Of a stretch of DNA of 57,188 nt, positions 10,156-19,238 are shown piece after piece. Numbering within the stretch: the first letter of the stretch is position 1; every line of letters begins with the position of its first letter. Origin of the DNA: Fidelibacterota bacterium (lineage in GTDB: Bacteria > Fidelibacterota > Marinisomatia > SCGC-AAA003-L08 > JACNLC01). Below the pieces are notes generated by a model, which was not told the origin of the DNA, ran no database searches, and saw only the letters and a list, made by a program, of their open reading frames with translations. Position numbers and translations under genes: made by a program. The stretch spans positions 1 to 57,188 of the forward strand of contig JABHXA010000016.1 of NCBI GenBank assembly GCA_018657495.1, read 5' to 3'.

Positions 10156-10824
10156 ATGTTAAAAAAAATAACAGTTATAACTATCACTTTATTATTAAGC
10201 ACTTCGTGCACCTTATTTAAAAAGCCTCAGCCAGAACCTGAACCAGTTGTTGAACCGGCAATGACACGAGTGGATGATGCCGACTCAAGTGTTACCGAAA
10301 CATCTGAACCAGTGACAATTGAAAGCAATGAACTTGGAAGTGAACCCGTAGAAGAAGTTGCCACACCTGTTGCTGACTCAGGTCCTCAAAGTTCAATCGA
10401 TCCTGAGTTAGATCTGGACGATATTTTATCTGATAGTGTCTGGGTAGATTATATGATCAAACCAGGTGATTATCTCTCCCTTATTGCTTATAATGAATAT
10501 GGAAATGCCAATGAATGGCGTCGGATCTATGAGTGGAATAAGGAAGAAATTGGCAGCGACCCTGATAAAATATATCCGTATAATGAATTGGATTTGAAAA
10601 AATCCAGAGCCAAAGGAATCGAATTTGAGTATGAGTTCACTACCTATACGGTTCAAAGTGGTGAATCATTATGGAGCATTGCCCGTAAAGTCTATAAGGA
10701 TGAATATGCCTGGGTAGTATTATTTTGGGATAACGAAAAAATGCTTAACGAAAAAGGCGGTGATCTTCAGGTAGGGATGGTTCTGAAAATCAGAACAGCG
10801 CTTTGGCCGGATTATGAAGAATAA
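10156..10824 (+). CDS. Lipoprotein with two LysM domains
   Basis: Probable periplasmic or outer-membrane peptidoglycan-binding lipoprotein of 222 residues. A signal peptide ends in the lipobox LSTSC (C18). A Pro/Glu-rich acidic linker runs from about 20 to 95. Two LysM modules follow: 99-148 (IKPGDYLSLIAYNEYGN) and 163-213 (YTVQSGESLWSIARKVY). No catalytic domain is visible, so it probably tethers or scaffolds. GGAG precedes the ATG by eight bases. A strong terminator follows. Confidence 0.8.
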   Translation: MLKKITVITITLLLSTSCTLFKKPQPEPEPVVEPAMTRVDDADSSVTETSEPVTIESNELGSEPVEEVATPVADSGPQSSIDPELDLDDILSDSVWVDYMIKPGDYLSLIAYNEYGNANEWRRIYEWNKEEIGSDPDKIYPYNELDLKKSRAKGIEFEYEFTTYTVQSGESLWSIARKVYKDEYAWVVLFWDNEKMLNEKGGDLQVGMVLKIRTALWPDYEE

Positions 10825-10844
10825 GAATTATTTCTTTTAAATTT

Positions 10845-10877
10845 AAAAGGGCAGAAATTATTCTGCCCTTTTTTTTA
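10845..10877 (+). terminator. Strong Rho-independent terminator
   Basis: A perfect 12-bp stem (AAAAGGGCAGAA at 10845-10856 with TTCTGCCCTTTT at 10861-10872) with a four-base loop runs into eight Ts in all. It ends the LysM transcript. The A-rich left arm could also give some termination for the opposite strand coming from the PII-like gene. Confidence 0.92.
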
Positions 10878-10963
10878 TCCGTTTTGATCTGGATAATACT
10901 AAATATACCTGTGCCATCGATCACTGAGACTTTTCCAAAGTCAAAGAAATATTACCCAATTAT

Positions 10964-11305
10964 TTAAATTGCAACTTCACCAAATTCTCCAGTACTTATG
11001 CGAAAGGCTTGATGAACTTGAGTTACATAGATCTTGCCGTCACCATGTAAACCTGTATGTGCAGACTCCTGGATAGTGGTGATAATCTGGTTAACAAGAT
11101 CATCCCTACAAAATATTTCAAGTTTGACATGAGGTATAAAATCAATTAGTTCATCATCAATACTTTGTGACGAATTTTTTGTTTTTGCCTTTCCAAACCC
11201 ACGGATATCACTCACACTCATTCCTGGTAATCCTTCTATGTTGTGAAGCGCAAGAGTCACTTTTGATAATTTATGAGGTTTAATATAAGCAATTATATTT
11301 TTCAT
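10964..11305 (-). CDS. PII-like signalling protein linked to metal efflux
   Basis: A 113-residue member of the PII (GlnB/GlnK) superfamily. PII proteins are trimers that sense ATP/ADP and 2-oxoglutarate. The core matches: IIAYIKPHKLSKV at the start, VSDIRGFGKAK, the B-loop TGLHGDGKI (84-92) and the end RISTGEFGEVAI. The T-loop (about 37-55) is divergent and lacks the YRGAEY segment with the uridylylated Tyr51, so classical GlnD control is unlikely. The gene lies downstream of an RND metal pump. A separate PII group associated with metal-transport genes has been described, and this gene fits that context. GGAG precedes the ATG. Confidence 0.82.
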   Translation of the reverse strand: MKNIIAYIKPHKLSKVTLALHNIEGLPGMSVSDIRGFGKAKTKNSSQSIDDELIDFIPHVKLEIFCRDDLVNQIITTIQESAHTGLHGDGKIYVTQVHQAFRISTGEFGEVAI

Positions 11306-11370
11306 TATTTCTCCAGTTAGATATATTTGTGGACTACAACAAATTAAATAATTACCGCAGCCCTGATGTT

Positions 11371-14300
11371 TTATCCAAGTTTGGTTTCGTCAGTTATATC
11401 AATAGTAAACCATTTGTAAATAGCCGGTACAACCAGCAGTGTTAGTATTGTGGAGGTAATCAAACCACCAATCACCACTGTTGCTAGCGGTCGTTGAACA
11501 TCACTTCCTGTTCCGGTAGCCAGCAACAAAGGGATTAATCCAAACGCCGTTGTAATTGCCGTCATCAATACCGGTCTGATCCTCATAAGGGCACCCTTAA
11601 TGGAAGCTTCATCAATGTGAACCCCATCACGCAATAACTGATTCAGATATGTCACTAAGACCATTCCATTCTCCAGGGCGATTCCAAACAAGGCAATAAA
11701 ACCAACGGATGATGGAACGGATAGATTTTGCCCTGTAAGCCATAGAGCTACGATACCGCCAACCAGAGCCAATGGAATATTCAAAAGGATAAGGAAAGTG
11801 TTTTTTAAGGAATTGAAACTTGAAAATAACAACATAAAAATGAGCAATAGAGTTATAGGTACTACTACCAATAATCGTTTGTTAGCTTGTTGCTGTAGTT
11901 TATACTGTCCACCCCAGGTTACCTGATATCCCGAGGGTAATTCTAAACGTTTTTCGATTTCCCTTTGACCTTCTGCAACAAATGAGCCGATATCACGTCC
12001 CAAAACATTACACTGAATTGTTATAAATCTCTGACTATTTTCACGAGTAATTTGACGGGGTCCAACGATTTCGGTAATTAAGGCCAGTTGACTCAGTGGT
12101 ACTTTAATCCCATCTGGAGCTTCAATGAGAATTTCGCCAATAGCTTCAGGTGTATCACGATAATTCTTTTCGAAACGAACCAATATATCAAACCTTCTAA
12201 CACCCTCGAACAATTGCCCGGCAACCTCACCACCAACAGCCGCCTGAATTACTTCCTGTACATCTGATACATTGATTCCATATCGGGCAATAGCATGGCG
12301 ATCAACTTTTATCATCAATTGAGGGGTCCCGCTAATTTGATCAGCCTGGACGTCGGCAGCCCCTCGAACACTTCCAATAATTTTAGCAATTTCATCGGCT
12401 TTATCTTTTAATACATTCAAGTCATCACCAAATAACTTAATGGCCAATTCTGCCCGTACCCCCTCTAATAATTCATCTACTGTCATTTGGATAGGCTGGG
12501 TGAAGTTTGACAACGCACCAGGAATATTTCCTACTTCATCGCGTATCACATCCTCTAATTCGGCCTGATTTTTTGCTGATCGCCATTCTGATTTTGGTTT
12601 CAGGATGATATACATTTCTGCAGAATTAACAGGATCAGCATGAGCACCTACTTCACCACGACCTATCCGAGTCACAACTTCATCAATCTCATGAATATCC
12701 ATTAATCGTCGTTCGACTATCTGGGTTAATTTTGTACTTTCGTTAAGAGAAATGGATGGCGCCATACTCAATCTAATAACAATCGTACCTTCCTGTAGTG
12801 TAGGTGTGAACTCAGAACCAAGACGCGGGAAAATGAAAACCCCTACCATTAATAATGCCGCGGCCAGAATGATGGCAAATTTCCTTTGTCTCACAAAAAA
12901 TCTGATAACCGGCTCATAGATTTTACCAATCAACCTTACAATGGCGATTTCATTTTGAGACTCATAGCCGATTGATTTTTTCTTTGATCGACGCATAAAG
13001 ATATATGATAGGAGTGGTGCCATAGTCAGCGCGAATATGAGTGAACCAAACATGGCAAGAGAAACGGTATATCCCAAAGGTCGAAATGTTTTTCCCTCAA
13101 CACCTTGCAACGTAAAAAGCGGAATAAAAACTACGATGATAATAATAATGGCAAATAGGATAGGACGCGCAACTTCGATACATGCCCGGCTGATTACATG
13201 AATCCTATGTTCATTTGGGAGTGATTTACGTAACTTGCGATCCACATTTTCAACCATAACAATTGTACCATCCACCATCATACCAATGGCAATTGCTAAA
13301 CCTCCAAATGACATCAGATTTACCGATATCCCAAAATATTTCATTCCAATTAGAGCAAATAAAATAGAAAATGGAATTGATAAAGCCACAACTAAACTTG
13401 GCCGGAATGACCCCATAAAAACTACCAGCACCACCACTACCAAAAGGATCCCCTGTAACAATGCTTTTGACACAGTATTGACTGCTGCCTCAACAAGTGT
13501 TTTCTGTTGATAGTAGGGGATGATGTTGATGCCTTCAGGCAGGGTTTTATTTATTTCTGCAAGTTTTTCTTCGACCTGACCAATAACTACGGATGAGTTG
13601 CTGCCATAAAGTTTTACGACCATTCCCGAGACAACTTCTTCTATACCGTTTCGAGTCTGCAGGCCTCGACGGACAGCCCCTCCTACTCCAATGTTCGCAA
13701 TCTGTTTTAAATATACCGGTGTCCCATCATGTGTTTTGATGACGATATCTTCAAGGTCTTCGATCTTTTGTACCAGACCTGTTGATCTGACAATATACTC
13801 CTCGGCATTTCTTTCAATGAATTGTGCTCCAACATTTAAATTATTTGCTTTTATCTTATCAATCACATCATGAATTGTCGCATCATAACGTAATAATGCA
13901 AAAGGGTTGATAGAAACTTGAAACTGCTTCTCCCAGCCGCCGATGCCCAATACTTCGGTAACACCGGGCACAGTTTGCAACTGATTTTTAACAAGCCAAT
14001 CCTGAATTGTGCGAATTTCTTCAAGTGAATATTTCCCGGTAGTATCTTCAAGATAGTAAAAGAGGATTAATCCCATACCAGTAGAAATGGGTCCCATTTG
14101 GGGATCACCAAATCCCTCGGGGATCTGCTCACGGGCCTCCTGCAATCTTTCATTGACCAATTGGCGGGCGAAAAATATATCAGTATTATCATGGAAATAG
14201 ATATTGACCACAGATAATCCAAAATTAGAAACTGATCTAATATGATCTAAATCCGGCAGACCGTTCATCACAGCTTCAATCGGAAAGGTCACATATTTCT

Positions 14301-14481
14301 CAATTTCCTCAGGCGCCAGGCCTGCAGTTTCAGTAAAGACCTGGACCATTGATGGCGAAACATCAGGGAAGGCGTCAATTGGCAATTGTTTGTAACTGAT
14401 TATACCTGCCGCCATGATCAGGACACTTAATACCAGCACCAGAAGGCGGTTACTTAACCCAAACTTAATTATTTTTTGCAT
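11371..14481 (-). CDS. Heavy-metal efflux RND pump (CzcA/CusA family)
   Basis: Inner-membrane proton-driven RND transporter of 1036 residues, usual for the HME-RND family, with two six-helix halves and large periplasmic loops (N-terminal PIDAFPDVSPSMVQVFTETAGLAPEEIE region in pieces). The TM4 proton-relay segment reads AIGMMVDGTIVMVEN. This keeps the later Asp and Glu but not the DFG-type first Asp of the Zn/Co/Cd CzcA class, so the metal cannot be assigned with confidence. It forms a tripartite pump with the adaptor and TolC-like proteins encoded just upstream in the same operon. Confidence 0.9.
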   Translation of the reverse strand: MQKIIKFGLSNRLLVLVLSVLIMAAGIISYKQLPIDAFPDVSPSMVQVFTETAGLAPEEIEKYVTFPIEAVMNGLPDLDHIRSVSNFGLSVVNIYFHDNTDIFFARQLVNERLQEAREQIPEGFGDPQMGPISTGMGLILFYYLEDTTGKYSLEEIRTIQDWLVKNQLQTVPGVTEVLGIGGWEKQFQVSINPFALLRYDATIHDVIDKIKANNLNVGAQFIERNAEEYIVRSTGLVQKIEDLEDIVIKTHDGTPVYLKQIANIGVGGAVRRGLQTRNGIEEVVSGMVVKLYGSNSSVVIGQVEEKLAEINKTLPEGINIIPYYQQKTLVEAAVNTVSKALLQGILLVVVVLVVFMGSFRPSLVVALSIPFSILFALIGMKYFGISVNLMSFGGLAIAIGMMVDGTIVMVENVDRKLRKSLPNEHRIHVISRACIEVARPILFAIIIIIVVFIPLFTLQGVEGKTFRPLGYTVSLAMFGSLIFALTMAPLLSYIFMRRSKKKSIGYESQNEIAIVRLIGKIYEPVIRFFVRQRKFAIILAAALLMVGVFIFPRLGSEFTPTLQEGTIVIRLSMAPSISLNESTKLTQIVERRLMDIHEIDEVVTRIGRGEVGAHADPVNSAEMYIILKPKSEWRSAKNQAELEDVIRDEVGNIPGALSNFTQPIQMTVDELLEGVRAELAIKLFGDDLNVLKDKADEIAKIIGSVRGAADVQADQISGTPQLMIKVDRHAIARYGINVSDVQEVIQAAVGGEVAGQLFEGVRRFDILVRFEKNYRDTPEAIGEILIEAPDGIKVPLSQLALITEIVGPRQITRENSQRFITIQCNVLGRDIGSFVAEGQREIEKRLELPSGYQVTWGGQYKLQQQANKRLLVVVPITLLLIFMLLFSSFNSLKNTFLILLNIPLALVGGIVALWLTGQNLSVPSSVGFIALFGIALENGMVLVTYLNQLLRDGVHIDEASIKGALMRIRPVLMTAITTAFGLIPLLLATGTGSDVQRPLATVVIGGLITSTILTLLVVPAIYKWFTIDITDETKLG

Positions 14482-14578
14482 AAATTATAACTCTCAAAAA
14501 AATTAGTCGACCCGACATTGAAATTTTCAGGTCAAAATATAGTCTCGTAAAATAGTACCACTTCATTTAAAGTGATAT

Positions 14579-15577
14579 CTAATGTGCATGTCCATCGCCA
14601 AATTCAGATTTTTGAAGTTCTGCTTTGAGTGTAAAGCCACCAGTGCTGATAAACTCTTCACCAGGCTTTAATCCATCGATAACTTCCAGCGTTTTATCGT
14701 TTATTCGTCCAATAGAAATATGGCGGGGAGAAAATCCCTCATGAGCGCGTACGAATATCACATTCTCACCATTGATAATTTCCACAGCCGTTTTTGGTAT
14801 AAGAATATTTACCAGTATATTTACAGTCGTAACTCTTCCATTAATAAATAATCCTGGACGCCACATGTCATCCTGGTTATCTAAAATTATCCGACATGTA
14901 GCTGTGCGGGTTCTCTCGTCAATCACCGGGGAGATATAACTAACAGATCCATTTGTTGCGGTAAACCCTTTCCCGGCAGAGACTTCAACTTTCTGTCCAA
15001 TTTTTATATATGGTAAATCTTTCTGGAATATTTGCAATTGAGCCCATACTGTTTGAAGATCTGCAATTACAAAACCGTGATCAGAGTCGTTTATTACTTC
15101 ACCCTGAGTGAGATGCTTTTCAATTACGGTCCCTTTAATGAGTGATTTAACTTCGTATTCAGAAAGACTTTCATTACTCTCAATAATGGCAAGCACCTCC
15201 CCAATGGTCACTTTGTCTCCTACACTTTTTAATACTTTTTTTACGATACCATCAAAGCGTGGATAGATATGGGCAAGATTATCCGGTGGAATGATTATTT
15301 CGCCTGTTAGATTTACATGGAGCTGAAGTTCGCCGCCGCCGGCTATTTGAGTTATGATACCAAACTCTTTCATCTCTTTATCGGAGATTATTACATCTAT
15401 TTCTTCTGACTCATCATGATCCTCATGCCCTTCAAGTTCATCATGTTCACTGTGAGTCTCTCCAGTTTCTGAATGATTCTCATGCCCATCATGTTCAAGA
15501 TTGTGATCATTATTGCATTGCCAAAAAGTGAATGCAATTAATGTCAGCAGTAAATTTCGAAACAATTTCTTTATCAT
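14579..15577 (-). CDS. Periplasmic adaptor (CzcB-like) lipoprotein with His-rich N-terminus
   Basis: Membrane-fusion protein linking the RND pump to the outer-membrane channel. The ATG at 15577 has AGGA eight bases upstream and gives 332 residues. A signal peptide ends in FWQC (C21). A His/Asp/Glu-rich segment (about 25-60, with HDGHENH and HSEHDELEGHEDHDE) probably binds metal. Barrel-sandwich and beta-barrel domains follow (GEIIIPPDNLAHIYPRFDGI, then VGDKVTIGEVLAIIES). The frame is open to 15601. The gap to the RND gene is 97 bases. Confidence 0.87.
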   Translation of the reverse strand: MIKKLFRNLLLTLIAFTFWQCNNDHNLEHDGHENHSETGETHSEHDELEGHEDHDESEEIDVIISDKEMKEFGIITQIAGGGELQLHVNLTGEIIIPPDNLAHIYPRFDGIVKKVLKSVGDKVTIGEVLAIIESNESLSEYEVKSLIKGTVIEKHLTQGEVINDSDHGFVIADLQTVWAQLQIFQKDLPYIKIGQKVEVSAGKGFTATNGSVSYISPVIDERTRTATCRIILDNQDDMWRPGLFINGRVTTVNILVNILIPKTAVEIINGENVIFVRAHEGFSPRHISIGRINDKTLEVIDGLKPGEEFISTGGFTLKAELQKSEFGDGHAH

Positions 15578-15601
15578 TATAATTTTCCTATCTTTGCACA
15601 T

Positions 15602-16957
15602 TTAATTGTAGCTTCCAGATAACTTTTCATTGATCAATATTTCAACATAAGCAATTGCCAGATTGTACTCTAGGAGTAAATCCAAGTAGTAATGTTTGAT
15701 ATCAAATAACATCCTCTCTGCGTCCAGCACTTCCAGGAAGCCAAACTTCCCTTGGGTATAATCTTTGGAAACAATATCATAAGCAAGCTCTGACTCTGGT
15801 ATCAATTTTTTTTCATAACCCAGTATCTCATCTTCAAGCTGGATGAGTAATATATAAGCTGATTCCAGCTCAGATTGTAATTGTGTCCTGACAGAAGATT
15901 CTTCCCAATTTGACTGGGTAATGGATTCAGTTGCTTTTAAGATGGAACCCTCATTTCTATTAAATACAGGCAACGGAATGGAGACGCCTACTGAAAAAGC
16001 AATATCCCCAGTATCCTGAATATTCTTGAAACCAGCACTGATAATCGGATCCATTATGCGGCTTGCATTTGCCAATTTTAAAATTGAGTTTCGATATGCA
16101 CGCTCTGTCGCCCACCGAGCAAGTTTTGGATTATTTTCTAACAAACCTGTCAATTTTTCAACTGGTGGAAGAGGCCTTGCCGAGACTAATTCTCCTGAGA
16201 TTACGGAAAATGACAATTTATTTTCTCCAAACAATGCTGCCATGTGAATACGTTTTTCTTCCAGGATACGTTTCGTCCGTTTTAATTCCATATTTGTTCT
16301 CATCACCTCAACCTCAGCCCGGGAAAGTGCTGATGGGGATAATTTTCCTGCCGAAACACGCTTTTCAACATTGGTACGGAAATTTTCAGCAAGTGATAAT
16401 ATCTCCTCTGTCATATAAATTTCGTTTTGAGCGGCTATTAATTGAATATAGCACTCGGTGACTGCGCTATATATTTCTAATTCTTTTACCCTGTAATCCC
16501 ATATCGCAAGATTTGTTCGATAGTCTGCTGCCTCGATTCTTTTCCATCGTTTCCCTGAAATCTCAATTTGCTGTCCGATGGAAATAACAGATTCTAATGC
16601 ACCTAGTCCACCAAATTCACCTGTTCCGGCAAAATTTTCAACTTCAATGTCGAGTTCAGGATTTGGCGACATTGACTGCTGAATTGATTCCGCCTGAGTG
16701 AGACGAATAGTATATAATGCAGCCTGCAGTTGCGGGTTATTTGTTGTCGACAGGGCGAGTGCAGTTTGAAAACTAAGTGTATCTGTCATTTCAGAAGGTG
16801 ATAGTACCTGAGCTCCATAATTATCACCAAACAGTGGTGATCTACTTTGAGAAATTTGCCTTGAATTTTGTGTTATCAAATCGATTGGAGATGGCGCTCC
16901 AATGACTGATTTGAAAGGTAATATTGCAAATATTGCAATCAGAAATGCTTTTTCCAT
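15602..16957 (-). CDS. TolC-like outer-membrane efflux channel (CzcC-like)
   Basis: Outer-membrane factor of the metal pump, 451 residues from ATG 16957 (AGGA six bases upstream). A signal peptide (ending about VIGA) is followed by long alpha-helical repeats typical of the OEP fold, with motifs such as ALALSTTNNPQLQAALYTIRL in pieces and a C-terminal FGFLEVLDAERMLFDI. An upstream in-frame start at 17026 exists, but its extra residues are not signal-like. The gene ends next to the adaptor gene, so the three pump genes run in the order C-B-A. Confidence 0.87.
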   Translation of the reverse strand: MEKAFLIAIFAILPFKSVIGAPSPIDLITQNSRQISQSRSPLFGDNYGAQVLSPSEMTDTLSFQTALALSTTNNPQLQAALYTIRLTQAESIQQSMSPNPELDIEVENFAGTGEFGGLGALESVISIGQQIEISGKRWKRIEAADYRTNLAIWDYRVKELEIYSAVTECYIQLIAAQNEIYMTEEILSLAENFRTNVEKRVSAGKLSPSALSRAEVEVMRTNMELKRTKRILEEKRIHMAALFGENKLSFSVISGELVSARPLPPVEKLTGLLENNPKLARWATERAYRNSILKLANASRIMDPIISAGFKNIQDTGDIAFSVGVSIPLPVFNRNEGSILKATESITQSNWEESSVRTQLQSELESAYILLIQLEDEILGYEKKLIPESELAYDIVSKDYTQGKFGFLEVLDAERMLFDIKHYYLDLLLEYNLAIAYVEILINEKLSGSYN

Positions 16958-17026
16958 CAAGATCCTTTTTTGGATTGGTTTTATAAATTGTTTAGATATG
17001 ATATCTGTTATACTACAGAAAATCAC

Positions 17027-17047
17027 GCTGCAGAAACTCTCTGCAGC
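17027..17047 (-). other. Perfect intercistronic hairpin upstream of the efflux genes
   Basis: GCTGCAGA (17027-17034) and TCTGCAGC (17040-17047) form a perfect 8-bp stem with a five-base loop, between the small secreted-protein gene and the TolC-like gene. No T-run follows on the transcribed strand, so it looks like an RNA processing or stability hairpin and not a terminator. Confidence 0.55.
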
Positions 17048-17077
17048 ATTATATAGATATTATAAATGAAAGGGCTG

Positions 17078-17485
17078 CTAAGTAAGCAGAATGGAATTCA
17101 ACCCGGCAGTTGCGGGGTGAATATATGAGAAATTGAATCTAGGGTGGAGATATCGCTGTGGAGACTCCAAAGGAGTAAAATATTTTAAGCTGATAACATG
17201 GACAAATTTAAGTATGTTTTTTGATGTTGCCCGATAGGTCGGCACAGTATTTTGACTGAATGTATTAACAGAAATATCCAGGCAATGCTCAAAATCATCT
17301 TCATGAGAATCGACTGAACCAATGGAGGTTGTGGAAAGCATGCTTGTGGATTCATTCTTTATCTCAAAGGCAATATGACCATCTGCACTGATACACAATA
17401 CAAGATTATTCAGCGGTATTTGCGGTAGAAATGAATAAACCAGTAATGTTGAAATGAGTGTGATATTTATGAATACTTTATGCAA
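17078..17485 (-). CDS. Small secreted His/Cys protein leading the metal-efflux operon
   Basis: A 135-residue protein not matched to a named family. An N-terminal hydrophobic segment (about 5-20) looks like a signal peptide or anchor. It is followed by CISADGHIAFE (C31, H37, E41) and HEDDFEHCLD (H61, H67, C68, D70). This spacing of Cys, His and acidic residues is suggestive of metal binding in the periplasm. It is the first gene of the efflux operon, 120 bases before the TolC-like start, with only an RNA hairpin between. The role in metal handling is inferred from composition and context only. Confidence 0.55.
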   Translation of the reverse strand: MHKVFINITLISTLLVYSFLPQIPLNNLVLCISADGHIAFEIKNESTSMLSTTSIGSVDSHEDDFEHCLDISVNTFSQNTVPTYRATSKNILKFVHVISLKYFTPLESPQRYLHPRFNFSYIHPATAGLNSILLT

Positions 17486-17789
17486 TAATTTTTTCCATTT
17501 GTTCTTTTGGATTTATAATCCGAGCGGCAAATTTAGCTTATGGCCGCATATCATAATCAAACATATTTTAATAGTACTACAAAAAATCTTCATGGCTCAG
17601 CGGCAAACTGAGCAAATGTTTAATATGTCTGTTTATAATTCAGACCTGATTTCGTTTATCGTATAAAATATTGCCTCAACATATTGTTACTATCTCAAGG
17701 TTTGTATCAATATTATTTTAAGAGTATAATTGTAATGTGAAATCACAACATATTTATATATTATTCAATTTAAATCGGACAATGGGTTG
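17486..17789. promoter_or_regulatory. Divergent control region between metal-efflux and chitinase genes
   Basis: No gene was seen in these 304 bases. Two short inverted repeats are present: GCTCAG (17595-17600) with CTGAGC (17608-17613), and GTCTG (17627-17631) with CAGAC (17641-17645). Both lie where operators for the divergent promoters would be expected. No metalloregulator gene is in the window. Which transcript they control, if any, is unknown. Confidence 0.35.
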
Positions 17790-19196
17790 ATGAAATATTA
17801 TCTAATCCTTTCAATTAATCTAACTATTTTATTATCGCTAGCATCAACGCAGGAATTTGATAAAAACATCGTTGGCTATTTTATATCCTGGGGTGTTTAT
17901 GTCAGAGATTACCATGTTACTGATATTCCACCTGATCAGATCAATGTAATCAATTATGCCTTTGCCAATATATCCGACGGTGAAATTGTCATTGGCGATG
18001 CCTATGCCGATACAGATAAGTTCTACCCGGGGGACTGCTGGGATCCAGGATGTGAAAGAGGGTCATTTCATCAGCTGACAATCCTTAAAGAACAAAATCC
18101 TCATATCAAAACACTTATTTCAGTAGGCGGCTGGACATGGTCTCATTATTTTTCTGATGTTGCCCTCACAGAAGAATCAAGATCGCTATTTGCAACATCC
18201 TGTGTAGAATTTATTCAACAATGGGGTTTTGATGGTGTAGATCTCGATTGGGAATATCCGGTAAGTGGTGGACTCGAATCTAATATATATCGTCCAGAAG
18301 ATCGTGAAAATTTTACATTATTGCTTGCAGAATTACGATCCCAATTGGATGCCGCAGGAGATTACCTACTAACAATTGCAGCACCTGCTTCGCCAATGAT
18401 AATTGAAAATATTGAGGTTGAAGATATCCATCAGTATCTTGACTGGATTAATATCATGACCTATGATTTCCATGGACCATGGGGTAGTGAAGCAGACATT
18501 GTGACAAATTTCCTTGCTCCTTTATACCCTGTAGAGGAGGACCCAATCATTGAACCCTATCATTCCCAATTTAATATGACAGCGGCGGTACAAAACTATT
18601 TAGATCTTGGGGTTCCTGCAGATAAAATAAATCCGGGTTTACCATTTTATGGCAGGGGATTTGCCAATGTGGAAAATGTAAACAATGGTTTATTTGCAGA
18701 TTGGTCCGGCTTACCAACAGGGACATGGGAAAATGGTGTAAGAGATTATTGGGATATAAACCAGAATTTTGTTAATGTGAATGGTTACACAGAATACTGG
18801 CATGATGAGGCTGTTGTCCCATGGGTATATAATCCAGCAACTCAAATCATGTATAGTTATGAAAATCCAGCCTCCATCACAGCAAAATGTCAATATATCA
18901 ATAACCAGAATTTGGGTGGGGTTATGTTTTGGGAGTTCAGCACTGATAAATATGGTGAACTTTTAGAGGTTGTATACAATGAGCTGGATATTGAAATACC
19001 GGTCTGCTTTTTGGTTGGAGATGTGAATGATGATGGCGAATTGAACATTCTGGATATTGTTAGTATTGTGGGATTTATTCTGGGAAATATCCTGGAATTA
19101 GATATGGAAGTTTGTGCAGATTGCAATTCAGATGGAAATATTGATGTCCTGGATGTGGTTTGTATCGTGAATATATTGATAGAAAGCAACGAATAG
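17790..19196 (+). CDS. Secreted GH18 chitinase with dockerin-like tail
   Basis: Predicted chitinase or related GH18 hydrolase of 468 residues; a TTG sits directly before the ATG at 17790. A signal peptide (to about residue 20, SLAST) precedes a TIM barrel with SVGGWTWS and the catalytic signature FDGVDLDWE (147-155), whose last Glu (E155) is the acid/base. INIMTYDFHGPWG and the late VMFWEFSTD strand are also present, so the active site looks complete. The C-terminus (about 410-465) carries two Ca-binding dockerin-like loops, DVNDDGELNILD and DCNSDGNIDVLD. No type IX sorting tail is visible. A second GH18 gene follows. Confidence 0.9.
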   Translation: MKYYLILSINLTILLSLASTQEFDKNIVGYFISWGVYVRDYHVTDIPPDQINVINYAFANISDGEIVIGDAYADTDKFYPGDCWDPGCERGSFHQLTILKEQNPHIKTLISVGGWTWSHYFSDVALTEESRSLFATSCVEFIQQWGFDGVDLDWEYPVSGGLESNIYRPEDRENFTLLLAELRSQLDAAGDYLLTIAAPASPMIIENIEVEDIHQYLDWINIMTYDFHGPWGSEADIVTNFLAPLYPVEEDPIIEPYHSQFNMTAAVQNYLDLGVPADKINPGLPFYGRGFANVENVNNGLFADWSGLPTGTWENGVRDYWDINQNFVNVNGYTEYWHDEAVVPWVYNPATQIMYSYENPASITAKCQYINNQNLGGVMFWEFSTDKYGELLEVVYNELDIEIPVCFLVGDVNDDGELNILDIVSIVGFILGNILELDMEVCADCNSDGNIDVLDVVCIVNILIESNE

Positions 19197-19238
19197 GATA
19201 CGATTTCAGTAGATGTCAAATTTTCAGTTCGAAATAAA

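Noticed and set aside
11371..14481. Open frames on the plus strand within the RND gene, such as 13235-13510
   Set aside because: They are antisense shadows of a long conserved coding region, with no own ribosome-binding site or family likeness.
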